From the IMG/VR virus record IMGVR_UViG_3300010391_000135, positions 1-28,903 of that record: a DNA stretch of 28,903 nucleotides; one strand, given 5' to 3'. How positions within the stretch are numbered: position 1 is the first letter of the stretch; every line of letters starts with the position of its first letter. Of the stretch, positions 9,376-17,818 are shown one piece after another. Under the pieces are notes generated by a model that made no database searches, was not told the DNA's origin, and worked only from the letters and a program-made list of their open reading frames with translations. The DNA comes from a virus. The position numbers were made by a program, and so were the translations under genes.

Positions 9376-9951
9376 TCACTGGTTCACGCTGCTGAACGTG
9401 GCGCCCTTGAGCCACGCCGATATGGTGTAGGCGCCCGAGACGCCGCTGGAGTCGGTGAGGATCCGGTACTTGAAACTCACCCCGTTCGCTCCGGGGTTGT
9501 CGATCACGAGCGCTGCGACTTGGCCGTTGTATCCGACCACTCCGGTCTGCGTAATGAAGAAGAGGACGTGCTCGCCCTGCCACGGAACGTGGCGCGAGCC
9601 GGCCGTGGCCCCGGCGATCGCCACCGAGTCAGCCGGATTGTACTGTCGGAAGTCGGGTGTGGTGTTGGTCGAGTCCGCCGTGCCGCTCGTGGTGTGCCAG
9701 CGCACAACTACTCCGAGCCGGAGCGTGCGCGCCGCCATCGCGTTCGCGGCGAGCTTGAAACTCACGGTGAAGCGGTCGAGCGCGTGGACATCGAACACGC
9801 CGGTCGAGTCCGCGCGGTTCATGCTGATCGAGACGGTATCGGTCGCGGCCCCGGCGATGACCGTCAGCGGACGAGCGTAGACCGCCGCCCGAGAGGGCGT
9901 CGCCCAGAGGATGGCGAACAGCGCCACGAGTAGCCACAGCCTTGCTCTCAT
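9376..9951 (-). CDS. Secreted-type protein with Sec signal peptide inside the virion operon
   Basis: 191 residues from ATG 9951; GGAGGG lies 3-4 nt upstream. The N-terminus is a textbook Sec signal: basic MRAR, hydrophobic LWLLVALFAILW, then a small-residue cleavage region (PSRAA, about 19-23). No lipobox cysteine is present. The mature part is Ser/Thr/Val-rich and beta-like, with regularly spaced valine strands, suggesting an immunoglobulin- or jelly-roll-like domain. It lies between the decoration-like protein and structural proteins. A signal peptide is unusual for a virion part, so it could act in the envelope of the infected cell (for instance superinfection exclusion) or be a decoration protein with a misleading hydrophobic start. 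Confidence 0.7.
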   Translation of the reverse strand: MRARLWLLVALFAILWATPSRAAVYARPLTVIAGAATDTVSISMNRADSTGVFDVHALDRFTVSFKLAANAMAARTLRLGVVVRWHTTSGTADSTNTTPDFRQYNPADSVAIAGATAGSRHVPWQGEHVLFFITQTGVVGYNGQVAALVIDNPGANGVSFKYRILTDSSGVSGAYTISAWLKGATFSSVNQ

Positions 9952-9965
9952 TGACCCTCCGAAGA

Positions 9966-9990
9966 GCGGGGGCCGAGTCGCAGCCCCCGC
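9966..9990 (-). other. Strong 8-bp hairpin between two virion genes
   Basis: GCGGGGGC and GCCCCCGC pair perfectly around a 9-nt loop. In the minus-strand transcript it lies after the decoration-like gene and just before the ribosome site of the signal-peptide gene. No U-tract follows on that strand, so it is not a canonical terminator. It may be an mRNA-stabilising or attenuating structure that sets different expression for the capsid genes upstream. Confidence 0.55.
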
Positions 9991-10017
9991 CCCGGTTTTC
10001 GTTCTGTTCGCTGGTTA

Positions 10018-10545
10018 CTAGACGACCGCCCCGGTCCCCACTCCGACGTAGACGCCAGCGAAGTATCCGCCGGCCCCTTCCTGCGCGTTCGCCTTGACGC
10101 AGACGCCGAGCAGTTCTCCGGCCAGCGGCGCCGCATCGCCCATGCACAGGCCCGCGGTTGCCGAACCCGTGATGGCGGCTCCGACCGCAATCCCAGCCGA
10201 CGTTGTCCGCACCGCGACGATGCTGCCCGCCCCGGCGAGGATGCCCTTGCTGCCACCGACCGCCGCGAAGGTGCCGAGCGCCACGCCGATCAGACCGACC
10301 GACGTGGCCGCCGCGACCCGCGCGACGACCAGTTTCTCCACGTACTCCGTGACCGGCACATACGGGCCGGCGATCACGGTGGCGCTGTTCACGATGGCCG
10401 CGACACCCGAGAGGATGCCGGTGACATCACCCGCAGCCGTCTCGGCCTCGATCAGCGTGCCGAACTTGCCCGAGCCCTCGTAGTACACCGTGCCGTCGGG
10501 CCCGGTGATCTTGAAGGGCTTCTCGAACGAGACGTAACCCGCCAT
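10018..10545 (-). CDS. Head decoration-like protein
   Basis: 175 residues from ATG 10545 with AAGGAGGA about 8 nt upstream; it ends in TAG with an in-frame-independent TAA next to it. The N-terminus (FKITGPDGTVYYEGSG) is followed by a long Ala/Val/Gly-rich, beta-type body with few charges. It lies directly downstream of the major capsid gene, and its size fits cement or decoration proteins. No signal peptide or transmembrane pattern is convincing despite the hydrophobicity. The role is inferred from position and composition. Confidence 0.65.
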   Translation of the reverse strand: MAGYVSFEKPFKITGPDGTVYYEGSGKFGTLIEAETAAGDVTGILSGVAAIVNSATVIAGPYVPVTEYVEKLVVARVAAATSVGLIGVALGTFAAVGGSKGILAGAGSIVAVRTTSAGIAVGAAITGSATAGLCMGDAAPLAGELLGVCVKANAQEGAGGYFAGVYVGVGTGAVV

Positions 10546-10558
10546 TTTTCATTCCTCC

Positions 10559-11581
10559 TTACGACACCGCGCTGGCGTCGAAGTCGGAGATGACGCCGTG
10601 GCAGCGCATCTCGTCGAAGCACAACTCCCCCGACCAGTCGATGTACCCGACCCGGATACGCTGGTCGAGCCCCTTCTGGAACGGGTCGAAGCTCATGTCT
10701 CTGAGCTCGTGGACGAACAGGTGGATGGCCGGCTCGTGCAGCAGGTAGATCTGCTCGTGCTTGCCGGAGGTCCGCGGTGCCCGCGCGTCGCCCACCCACG
10801 GCGCGCTCTTGTACATCACGTTGTCGAACCCCGCCTTCGCGAGATCCGAGTTCTGCTGGGGCCGCGGGTAGCGCTCGTTCTTCACGAGCTGGTTGTGGTA
10901 GCTCTGCATCGAGCCGTAGTTCGAGAGGATCATGGTCGGGGTCTTTTCGGCCGCGATCATGATCTTCGTCCACATGATCCCGATGGGCTTGAACTGCGCC
11001 GCCATGTCGGTGTCGGTGTAGGCGGTGTCGTCGCCCTGGTGGTTCCACCAGGTATTCGCCGACGAGGCGCCGCGCGCGATACCGCCGAAGGTCTGCGCCG
11101 GCATGGTGCCCGGTGCGGCTCCGGTGTAGGGCGTGAGCGCGTACTGGACGCCGGTGATGGCCTTGGGGTCGGACGCCGCGTTGAAGAGCGCCGTGCCGAC
11201 GCCGTCCACCGCCGTCCGCTCCGCGGTCGTCATCTTGGTGTCGACCAGCCTTGCGATCGCGGTGTCGCCGCGCACCGAATCCTCCTCGTCGCGGTCCACC
11301 ACGACGGGGACGGAGTAGTTCTTGCGGTAGTACACCGCCGCGTTGATGGTGTTGCGGATGCGGATGTCCATCTTGTCCGCACCGCTCCACCACTGGCCGC
11401 CGCCGCCCTCGGGCGCGAAGCCCAGCGAGACGACGATGGCTCGACCACCTGCGTAGTGCTTGACTCTCGGCTTGAGTCGGTAGAACACCGGGTTCTTGAG
11501 GAAGTAGTTATCCTTCACCCGGGGCATGTAGTAATCCTGAACCAGTGCCGAGACCTGGTCCCAGTTGATCGTGACGGACAA
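10559..11581 (-). CDS. Major capsid protein
   Basis: 340 residues. The best start is TTG 11581, with GGAG 7-8 nt upstream; the first in-frame ATG is 18 codons on and would remove conserved-looking sequence. The N-terminal helix (INWDQVSALVQDYYMPRVKDN), a basic loop region and a C-terminal beta-rich domain suit an HK97-fold shell protein. The order scaffold, capsid, decoration supports this strongly. It is probably the most abundant product of the operon and is preceded by a short 32-bp gap after the scaffold gene. The exact capsid family was not identified. Confidence 0.85.
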   Translation of the reverse strand: MSVTINWDQVSALVQDYYMPRVKDNYFLKNPVFYRLKPRVKHYAGGRAIVVSLGFAPEGGGGQWWSGADKMDIRIRNTINAAVYYRKNYSVPVVVDRDEEDSVRGDTAIARLVDTKMTTAERTAVDGVGTALFNAASDPKAITGVQYALTPYTGAAPGTMPAQTFGGIARGASSANTWWNHQGDDTAYTDTDMAAQFKPIGIMWTKIMIAAEKTPTMILSNYGSMQSYHNQLVKNERYPRPQQNSDLAKAGFDNVMYKSAPWVGDARAPRTSGKHEQIYLLHEPAIHLFVHELRDMSFDPFQKGLDQRIRVGYIDWSGELCFDEMRCHGVISDFDASAVS

Positions 11582-11613
11582 CGTCCGTCTCCAGCGGCTT
11601 TACCGAGCGCGGT

Positions 11614-12450
11614 CTACCGCTCCGAAATGACCGCCCTGAAGGCACCCGCGGCCTTCAAACGCTCGGTTACATCACCGACCCCCTTGCCGGGCCCGGGCTC
11701 AAACTTCTTGGGGGGTCCACCTCCGGTGCTGCGTGCCGGGATCGGAGAACCCGAAGGCTGGCTGGTGCGTCCGTTGGGGGCCGGGCGGCCCTCTCTCACG
11801 GGTGCATCGCCTTTCGTCCTTCGCGCCTCGAGTCCATCGTCGCCGTACATGCGGCGCGCGACTTCGTCGAACGACAGGGCCGTGGATCTCTCGTCCCGCT
11901 GGATGAGCCTCACATGGTACGCGCCGACCGACTCCAGCTCCTTGTCGGTGAAGCCAGCGTAGCGTTCGGCGAACTTCGTGACTCCGAGAGCGTACTGCTG
12001 CTCGTATTCCTGCTCGGCGGCGGCCACCTTCTCCGCATCCGTTTGCGTCCTGTGTGCCTCGAGTGCCGAAACCTTCTCGGACAGCTTCTCGATCGCTCCG
12101 ACGAGCTTGAGCACCGACTCGTCTTCGCTCTCGACCAGTTCCCGCAACGTCTTTTCCGGGCGCTCGTCGCCGGCCGCCCGGCGCGCTTCCACCTTGTTGT
12201 CGATCGTGGCTTCGAGTCGCCTGCTCAGGCCGTCGAGCAGGGTCTCGATGTCGTTCCCGCCATCGTCGTCGTCGCCTTCGGCTGCCGGCTCGAGCGGTCC
12301 GGGCTTCGGCTCGGGTTCCTTCTCGGGTGGCTTCTCCACCACCGGCTCGGCCACCACGCCCTCGCCCTCGGCGAGCCCGTGCAGGAAGCGCGACTTCGGA
12401 TCAATGTCGTGCTCGGCGCCCATCTCGAACAGACGGCTGTTGAGCAGCAT
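11614..12450 (-). CDS. Capsid scaffolding protein
   Basis: 278 residues from ATG 12450, abutting the previous TAA; a GAGGGG site is upstream. It shows the classic scaffold layout: a low-complexity Pro/Glu region (about 32-55), an acidic run (GDDDDGGNDIETLL), a long charged coiled-coil helix (about 65-145), then a basic Pro/Gly-rich linker and a short C-terminal helix that would bind the coat protein. It lies immediately upstream of the major capsid gene. No protease domain is seen, so it may be recycled or cleaved by an unseen enzyme. Confidence 0.85.
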   Translation of the reverse strand: MLLNSRLFEMGAEHDIDPKSRFLHGLAEGEGVVAEPVVEKPPEKEPEPKPGPLEPAAEGDDDDGGNDIETLLDGLSRRLEATIDNKVEARRAAGDERPEKTLRELVESEDESVLKLVGAIEKLSEKVSALEAHRTQTDAEKVAAAEQEYEQQYALGVTKFAERYAGFTDKELESVGAYHVRLIQRDERSTALSFDEVARRMYGDDGLEARRTKGDAPVREGRPAPNGRTSQPSGSPIPARSTGGGPPKKFEPGPGKGVGDVTERLKAAGAFRAVISER

Positions 12451-12774
12451 TTAGGGTCCCCTCTCATCCATCGGCGTTCCGCCGCCGTCGCCGTAGTCGG
12501 AAGTCGCGTCGGGTGGCGCCCCGGGCTGGCCCTGGGGGGCGCCGGGTCCGGCCGGTCCGGCCGCGGCCATCGCCTGCTGGATCATCATGTCCACGCTCTT
12601 GAAGGCGGCACCGATGACCCTCATCTCGTCCTGCGAGGCGCCGTCCATGAGCGCCCGGCGGACGTGGCCGACCCATTGATCGGCGGCGTCGGCAAGCGTG
12701 GTCGGGTTGCGGTCGGGTGGCTCGCCCAGCGGCACGGCGGGCCCATTCTCCGGCATGTTGGCCGCCATCGTCAT
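12451..12774 (-). CDS. Small protein upstream of scaffold, unknown
   Basis: 107 residues from ATG 12774; GGAGG lies 6 nt upstream, and a second in-frame ATG at 12768 is possible. Residues 30-70 form a probable helix (LADAADQWVGHVRRALMDG...VDMMIQQAMAAA), followed by a disordered Gly/Pro/Ala tail. It is placed between portal-side small genes and the scaffold, so it may be an assembly factor. There is no recognised family. Confidence 0.7.
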   Translation of the reverse strand: MTMAANMPENGPAVPLGEPPDRNPTTLADAADQWVGHVRRALMDGASQDEMRVIGAAFKSVDMMIQQAMAAAGPAGPGAPQGQPGAPPDATSDYGDGGGTPMDERGP

Positions 12775-12776
12775 TT

Positions 12777-12989
12777 TCAGCCTCCGTAGGCCGCGTGCGC
12801 CACGCCGCGCGCGATGCGCCGCGCCGGGCGTCCGCGCTTGCGGTCCGCGGCGAACTCGGCAGGCGTGTGGGTCTTGCCCGTGGAGAGGCTCTTCGCCTCG
12901 TTCACCTTGCCGCCGGGCGTGAAGTGGAGCCGCACCTTCTTGCCCGAGGGCGTGGTCTTGACGCGGAAGCGACCCGGGCCTGTCGGCAT
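12777..12989 (-). CDS. Small basic protein, unknown
   Basis: 70 residues from ATG 12989, which overlaps the previous stop as TGATG with GGAGG 6 nt upstream; a GTG at 12992 is the alternative start. It is strongly basic (Lys/Arg clusters at both ends) with a short beta-like middle, which suggests nucleic-acid or capsid-interior contact. It is part of a chain of tiny overlapping genes between portal and scaffold. Confidence 0.7.
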   Translation of the reverse strand: MPTGPGRFRVKTTPSGKKVRLHFTPGGKVNEAKSLSTGKTHTPAEFAADRKRGRPARRIARGVAHAAYGG

Positions 12990-13234
12990 CACCGTCCTCC
13001 AGCCTGGCGCACGCGCCGAGCGATCTTGCGCGCGTTCTTCACGCCATGCACCGCGATGGTGGCCGTGGGCTTGTTGCCGTCGTACTCGTCGAATCCGACG
13101 TTGGAGAGCGTGCCAGAGACGTGCGCGCTCACCGCGCCGCCCGGCTTCGTGCCGTGGAAGGGGAGTGCGTGTTTCCCCGTCAGGCGCACCGTGGACGGCG
13201 GAGACTTCGGCATCGGGACTGCGCCGTGCTTCAT
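12989..13234 (-). CDS. Small basic protein, unknown
   Basis: 81 residues from ATG 13234, overlapping the portal stop as ATGA. It is basic (theoretical charge clearly positive), with a beta-like centre (VSAHVSGTLSNVGFDEYDGN, ATIAVHGV) and an Arg/Lys-rich C-terminal helix. It could be a minor head protein. There is no recognised domain. Confidence 0.7.
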   Translation of the reverse strand: MKHGAVPMPKSPPSTVRLTGKHALPFHGTKPGGAVSAHVSGTLSNVGFDEYDGNKPTATIAVHGVKNARKIARRVRQAGGR

Positions 13235-15114
13235 TTCTGGCCCCCCTCGCCCATCGTCGTACTCACCTTGGAGGGCGCTGCGGCCTGAGCCGCCATGAGT
13301 GCGCCCACTTGCCGCCAGTTAGGATAGCGCGTGCGCTTCAGGAGTTCAATAGGAGGAATCGCGCCGGCCTGGAAGTAGGCGAGCCACCTCGCGTCGTCCT
13401 CCTGACGGCTCGACCTGAGCCCGCTGCCCTGGGCGAAGGCGAAGTCCCACTCCTCGAGAAACGCCCGCGGGTCGAAGTCCACCCAGTCGCCGTTGCGGGC
13501 CTGGAATCCGATCGGTCCGGTGTACTTGCGGGCCAGCACGCCCATGCACTTCTTGATGACCTCGGCCGACTCGCGCAGCGCCGCCGGCTCCTTGCCGCGG
13601 ATGCGCTTGGACGACTGCTGGATCAGTGCGCGGAACGCGGACGCCGCCTCGATGCCGGTCGGGCGCTGGCCGAGCTGGGCGTCGTTCATGCCGCCCACCA
13701 TCTGAGCGTCCTCCTTGCCGACCGCGATGAGCTCGAACTGCTGCTGCGAGGGTCCGTGGAACTCCATCCACTCGGCGTCGCTCCCGTGCTGAAGCTCGAG
13801 CACCTCGCCCGCGTCGATGCTGTCCTTGTCGAACTGGCGGTTGATGGGGCCCTTGGCCTTCAGGACCGGCGTGGACTCATACTCGAGGGAGCGGTTGAGC
13901 TGGTTCTTGCGGATATTGTAGTGGCGGTTCGGTGAGGCGATCTGGTCGATCTCGCCGAACTGGGCGTACATGCGTCCGGGATGTCGGTGGTCGCGGCCGA
14001 CCACGATCGGCAGGCCCCCGTAGCACGGGTCGACGGGCTGGACGCAACCGCCGAGGCCGGCCTTTTCGGGCTTCAGGAACTTGCCGTTCGAGAGCATCCG
14101 AATGACCGACCAGCCGGACTCGGAGCAGGCCCCGCCCCAGTCGGGGTCGTCGGTCTCGAAGTAGGCGCCCGGGACCTGAATCTTCTGCGTCGGGTCGCTC
14201 GGGTGTGGGATCTCGCGGTAGCCCTCGTAGACCGTGCGCCGGGTGCGGTAGTCGCGGATGTAAAGTTGGAGCAGGAACACCGTGCTGCCGGCCTCCATCC
14301 AGGCTCCGCCCGGACTGGCGATCGAGAACTCGGTGCTGCCGGGGCCGGCCGCCACCGGGTACACGCTGACGCTCGGTACCACGTAGCCCTCGCCGCGCCC
14401 GCCCTGGCGGTCGGGGTAGTTCTCGATGTAGGGGCGCACGTAGACGTCGTAGCTCGGGGAAACGTAGCCGTCGGGCTTGATGTCGTCCGCCATCCACGGG
14501 TACTTGGCCTTGAGCATCCGCACGTTGACGGGTGTGGCGAGGAAGAAGTGGTCGAGCGTCTTGATGTCGCTAGCAGACGGGTCGAAGTAGATGTCGAAGG
14601 GGTCCCACTCGGTCACGGACGGCATCCCGCTGGCCTCGTCCACCACGATGAGCCACACGCACCAGCCGAACTTGAGCTTGTCGCGGGTGGTGTCCTCGTG
14701 GGCCTCGTCGAATCCGACCCGGTCGCACACCCAGTCCACCGCCTCAGCCATGTTGTCCGCTTTGTCGGCGAGTTCGGGGCGGCGCGCGACCGGCTCGGGG
14801 CGCGGTCGATTCTCCACCAGCTCGGGCCACACCGACTCGACGGCGAGGAAAGCGAGGTTGGTGATTTCGTTCTCGCGGTTGAGCTGTGGGGTGTTGTAGT
14901 GAAAACCCGCCCACAGGAGTTCCAGCACCTTGAGCCGGTTCTGCTCCGGGCGCTTGGCGTAGAGCGCCTTCTCCCACAGGTCCTTCACCCACCCCGCGAG
15001 TTTGGCTTCGTCCTCGCAGCCCTCGAAGGGCGGGTCGTCCTGCTTGAACACGCCCTGCGCGTAGAAGGTGCCGCCGTCGTCGTGCGGCGCGGAGAACAGC
15101 GTCGGCGCCCTCAT
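13231..15114 (-). CDS. Portal protein
   Basis: 627 residues from ATG 15114, overlapping the upstream stop as ATGA. It is preceded by the large terminase two genes upstream and followed by the scaffold, the standard head-gene order. The length and sequence match podovirus portals: an N-terminal helical wing, a W-D-P-x-x-I-Y-F-D-P motif (about 170-179) typical of this family, and a Q/E-rich helical crown near the C-terminus (about 490-530). It would form the dodecameric channel at one capsid vertex through which DNA is packaged and ejected and to which the adaptor binds. Confidence 0.85.
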   Translation of the reverse strand: MRAPTLFSAPHDDGGTFYAQGVFKQDDPPFEGCEDEAKLAGWVKDLWEKALYAKRPEQNRLKVLELLWAGFHYNTPQLNRENEITNLAFLAVESVWPELVENRPRPEPVARRPELADKADNMAEAVDWVCDRVGFDEAHEDTTRDKLKFGWCVWLIVVDEASGMPSVTEWDPFDIYFDPSASDIKTLDHFFLATPVNVRMLKAKYPWMADDIKPDGYVSPSYDVYVRPYIENYPDRQGGRGEGYVVPSVSVYPVAAGPGSTEFSIASPGGAWMEAGSTVFLLQLYIRDYRTRRTVYEGYREIPHPSDPTQKIQVPGAYFETDDPDWGGACSESGWSVIRMLSNGKFLKPEKAGLGGCVQPVDPCYGGLPIVVGRDHRHPGRMYAQFGEIDQIASPNRHYNIRKNQLNRSLEYESTPVLKAKGPINRQFDKDSIDAGEVLELQHGSDAEWMEFHGPSQQQFELIAVGKEDAQMVGGMNDAQLGQRPTGIEAASAFRALIQQSSKRIRGKEPAALRESAEVIKKCMGVLARKYTGPIGFQARNGDWVDFDPRAFLEEWDFAFAQGSGLRSSRQEDDARWLAYFQAGAIPPIELLKRTRYPNWRQVGALMAAQAAAPSKVSTTMGEGGQK

Positions 15115-15434
15115 CCGTGAACCCGTTCGGAGCGCCTCAGTCGCCGCACCTCGCCGCCCTCACCGAACACATGCGACTGGCTCGCGCCGCGCATCCCTTC
15201 GTAGTCGCGGAACCCGTGGCGCTTCTGGAGGTCGGTCAGGTGCCGACGCGACCGCACCGGCATCCCGATCGTGATGTTGAAGTGCTCGGGAATGTCGGGG
15301 CAGGTGAGGATGGTCTTGGCGACGTGGCCGATGCGCTTGAGGCGCGTGGCGGGCTTCCCGGAGTCGGGGCAGAGCCGCGTGCGGAACGTGCGCCAACTGT
15401 TGTGGGGCCCGCAGTAGAAGCGCGGCGCCTTCAT
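15111..15434 (-). CDS. Small basic protein between terminase and portal
   Basis: 107 residues from ATG 15434, overlapping the previous stop as ATGA; ATGA also joins it to the portal gene. The frame is open further upstream as a shadow of the preceding gene. It is basic, with Cys10, Cys24 and Cys47 scattered rather than paired. A T-D-L-Q-K-R-H-G-F-R-D-Y-E segment near residues 68-80 looks helical. The function is unknown; position suggests a packaging or head-completion accessory. Confidence 0.7.
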   Translation of the reverse strand: MKAPRFYCGPHNSWRTFRTRLCPDSGKPATRLKRIGHVAKTILTCPDIPEHFNITIGMPVRSRRHLTDLQKRHGFRDYEGMRGASQSHVFGEGGEVRRLRRSERVHG

Positions 15435-15643
15435 CCGATGAAGATTCCCTTCAGTGATCGGCGGTAGAGATTCCTGATTTTGCGAACCGTGGCGCCGCGC
15501 GCGCACGACTCGTGCATGTAGAGGTCGAAGGCATCGCCGTGACCGGCGTGCCACGCTTCCGTCGCCGGCAGCGCCTTACCACAGATGAAGCACTTCACCG
15601 TCCTGGTGACGAGCGAGACGAGGTCGTGCGGGACTTCGTTCAC
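15431..15643 (-). CDS. Small zinc-finger protein
   Basis: 70 residues from GTG 15643, overlapping the terminase stop as GTGA, with a GGAGGG site in the terminase 3' end. It has Cys18-x2-Cys21, His35, and His44-x2-Cys47, a plausible zinc-binding site, followed by a basic C-terminal helix (RKIRNLYRRSLKG). It may bind DNA or protein during packaging. No exact family was recognised. Confidence 0.7.
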   Translation of the reverse strand: MNEVPHDLVSLVTRTVKCFICGKALPATEAWHAGHGDAFDLYMHESCARGATVRKIRNLYRRSLKGIFIG

Positions 15644-17466
15644 ACCAGCCCTCCGAGTCCGCGGCGCGCGCGTGAACTGGACCGCTTATACGCCCATTCG
15701 TCGATTTCTTCAAGCTCCGCCGCTGTGACGTTCAACCGATCCACCACGCCGGAGTGGATGTCGCCGCCCGCCGCGATCTGAGATTTGGCGTGCGACAGCA
15801 CCTCGAAGCGCTCGTGGAGCGTGAGCGGACGGATCGGCTCCTCGGGGTACGCCTTGCGGGCCTCGAGCGCCAGGCAGTAGGCCAGCAGCAGGTCGTCCTT
15901 GAAGCGCGGGTCGTCGTTGCGGTAGCTGCGCGGCTCGGCGCGCTCCTCGCCGCGGTCGTTCTTGCGGGTGAAGGCCATGCCTTCCATCTGCGACAGCAGC
16001 CAGGGGTCGCGGATCTCGCACCGGAACTCGCCCGTGCCGATGCCGCGGACCACGGTGCGGGCGTTGTCGAACAGGTAGATCCGGTTCTTGGGCGTGGTGA
16101 GGAATCCGAGTTTGTCGGTGACGGCGCGCGCGACCGACTCCTTAGAGGTCTGGCGGAAGTAGAGGTTGGGGTAGCCCAGGTCCTCGATCGTGATGCCGAA
16201 GGCGATGCCGTGGTTGTTGGCCTCCCACGCGACCTTGCCCTGGTTGTAGAGCAGCCCCAGCAGGCGGGCGACGCGCGCGAGTTCCTCGGGCGGCATCTTG
16301 CCGATCCAGGTCCAGACCGTGTTGAGCGTCAGGTTGTCGATCCCGCAGCCGGGCGAGTAGTCGCTGCCGGTGTCGCCGGCCGACGGGTCCCAGCCCGAAG
16401 AATAGACCCGCCTCCCGACCGGGTACTCGTAGATGCGGAGTCGGCCGCGGGCACCGAACACCAGCTTCGGCGCCTTGGCCGCCGCGTCCCACTCGATTTC
16501 GCACGGGGGATAGGTGGTATCGAACGCAGCCATGAACGCCTCGCCCGCACCGAACTTCTGCTCGAGTTCGCCGCGGACTATCTGGAGAGCGGAGGGCTCG
16601 AACACCGGCCGCCCCGAGACCATGAAGCAGGAGCGGTCGTCGAAGGGGTATTCCTGGCGGAACTTGTCCATGTCGCCGTAGCAGTTATTGGCGATGGTGT
16701 AGCGCATCCATTCGACCTGCTGTAGGTCGAGCCCGTGGGCCGCGACCATCGCCAGTTCCTCGGCCGTGAGGTCGTCTGGGGTGAGCCGGGTCCGCATCCG
16801 ACAGGTGGGGTCGTCGAACCATGCGATGAACACCGGCTGGAAGTCGTTCTTGCCGACCTTCGCGTTCACCCACAGGTCGTGGAACAGGTTGCCGATCCCG
16901 TTCGGGGTGGACTCGATCACCACCAGCGAGTCGGTCTGCGAGGGCACGGTGTTGAGCACCGAGGTCAGGGTCTCCTCCGGGGTCTTGTAGAACGCCATCT
17001 CCGAGAGGTGGACGTACTGGGCGGTGTAGCCGCGGGCCTCGCCCTCGACCTCCACCTGCATCCGCGAGTCGTTGGTGTCGAAGTGGATCTCGCGCCGGTT
17101 CTGGGCGCGCTTTTTCCAGCGGATCGCTTTCGGCAGGTGGGCGTAGAAGCGGTGGCTCATGCGGAACAGCGACCGCGCGGAGTCGTCCTTGTGGGCGAGC
17201 ACCAGTCCAGAACGATTCGGATTCAGGTGGCAGCGGTGGAAGATGCGTCCCTGGGCGTAGGTCGAGACCCCCACCTGGCGGCTCTTCAGCACCACGATGC
17301 GCGGCGGGCGGCCGTCGTGCACCGCGCGCGCGATGGCGGCCTCTATCTTCATCTGTGGCCCGTTCAGCAGGAACGGGATGACGTTGCCCTTCTTGGGCGC
17401 GATGCGGAGGCACTCGCGGGCGTAGAGTGGAAAGTCGCGGCGCAGCTCGCCGAGGGTGAGGCTCAT
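15640..17466 (-). CDS. terL: Terminase large subunit (packaging ATPase/nuclease)
   Basis: 608 residues from ATG 17466, overlapping the upstream stop as ATGA. The ATPase half has the Walker A-type LKSRQVGVST (60-69), a Walker B-like VHLSEMAF with Glu156, and the coupling-type ESTPNG (185-190). The nuclease half has an RNase H-like triad: GWDPSAGDTGSDYS with Asp360, WEANNHG with Glu415, and KDDLLLAY with Asp524/525. It docks on the portal, cuts concatemeric DNA and pumps it into the head. The family is clear; the packaging mode (headful or site-specific ends) cannot be told from the motifs. Confidence 0.95.
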   Translation of the reverse strand: MSLTLGELRRDFPLYARECLRIAPKKGNVIPFLLNGPQMKIEAAIARAVHDGRPPRIVVLKSRQVGVSTYAQGRIFHRCHLNPNRSGLVLAHKDDSARSLFRMSHRFYAHLPKAIRWKKRAQNRREIHFDTNDSRMQVEVEGEARGYTAQYVHLSEMAFYKTPEETLTSVLNTVPSQTDSLVVIESTPNGIGNLFHDLWVNAKVGKNDFQPVFIAWFDDPTCRMRTRLTPDDLTAEELAMVAAHGLDLQQVEWMRYTIANNCYGDMDKFRQEYPFDDRSCFMVSGRPVFEPSALQIVRGELEQKFGAGEAFMAAFDTTYPPCEIEWDAAAKAPKLVFGARGRLRIYEYPVGRRVYSSGWDPSAGDTGSDYSPGCGIDNLTLNTVWTWIGKMPPEELARVARLLGLLYNQGKVAWEANNHGIAFGITIEDLGYPNLYFRQTSKESVARAVTDKLGFLTTPKNRIYLFDNARTVVRGIGTGEFRCEIRDPWLLSQMEGMAFTRKNDRGEERAEPRSYRNDDPRFKDDLLLAYCLALEARKAYPEEPIRPLTLHERFEVLSHAKSQIAAGGDIHSGVVDRLNVTAAELEEIDEWAYKRSSSRARRGLGGLV

Positions 17467-17807
17467 TCGCGCGTGAGATCGACGGCGGCCGAGTCGTCGC
17501 CCGAGGCGTCAAGCCCGGCGGGCGGGATGGGCTCGGTCGCCGGGTGCTTCGCGACCGTCGTGCGCGGCTGGGTGAGCGCCAGATACTTGTCCACGAACTT
17601 CATGTGCTCGGGGTCCTTCACGTTGGTCGCGCGGCGCAGCACCGCCTCGAACACCGCGTGGCGTTCTCCGAGCCAGTGGCCCATGTAGCCCGCGACCGCC
17701 TCCATGAAGCCGTCCTCAGCCTCGAACATGGCGAGGTCCCGGAGCGTGACCTTCCACATCTCGCAGAACTCGCTCTCGCGCGGCGGGCGGCGGGCACCCG
17801 GCCCCAT
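17463..17807 (-). CDS. Putative terminase small subunit
   Basis: 114 residues from ATG 17807, with no strong ribosome site; the frame is open upstream, but no ATG or GTG sits close by. It overlaps the large terminase start as ATGA and lies directly before it, the usual place for the small subunit. A helical, charged core (FCEMWKVTLRDLAMFEAEDGFMEAVAGYMGHWLGERHAVF) is followed by VKDPEHMKFVDKYLAL and a disordered acidic tail. The DNA-binding helix-turn-helix is not obvious, so the assignment is mainly positional. Confidence 0.6.
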   Translation of the reverse strand: MGPGARRPPRESEFCEMWKVTLRDLAMFEAEDGFMEAVAGYMGHWLGERHAVFEAVLRRATNVKDPEHMKFVDKYLALTQPRTTVAKHPATEPIPPAGLDASGDDSAAVDLTRE

Positions 17808-17818
17808 CGAGCACCAGA

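Noticed and set aside
8689-9933. Long plus-strand open frame (414 codons)
   Set aside because: Antisense to two well-supported virion genes with ribosome sites; Arg/Val-rich composition typical of a high-GC shadow.
9966-9990. Intrinsic terminator after the decoration gene
   Set aside because: The stem is strong but lacks a U-tract in the direction of transcription.
13981-15120. Long plus-strand open frame (379 codons)
   Set aside because: Entirely antisense to the portal gene; no ribosome site or domain.
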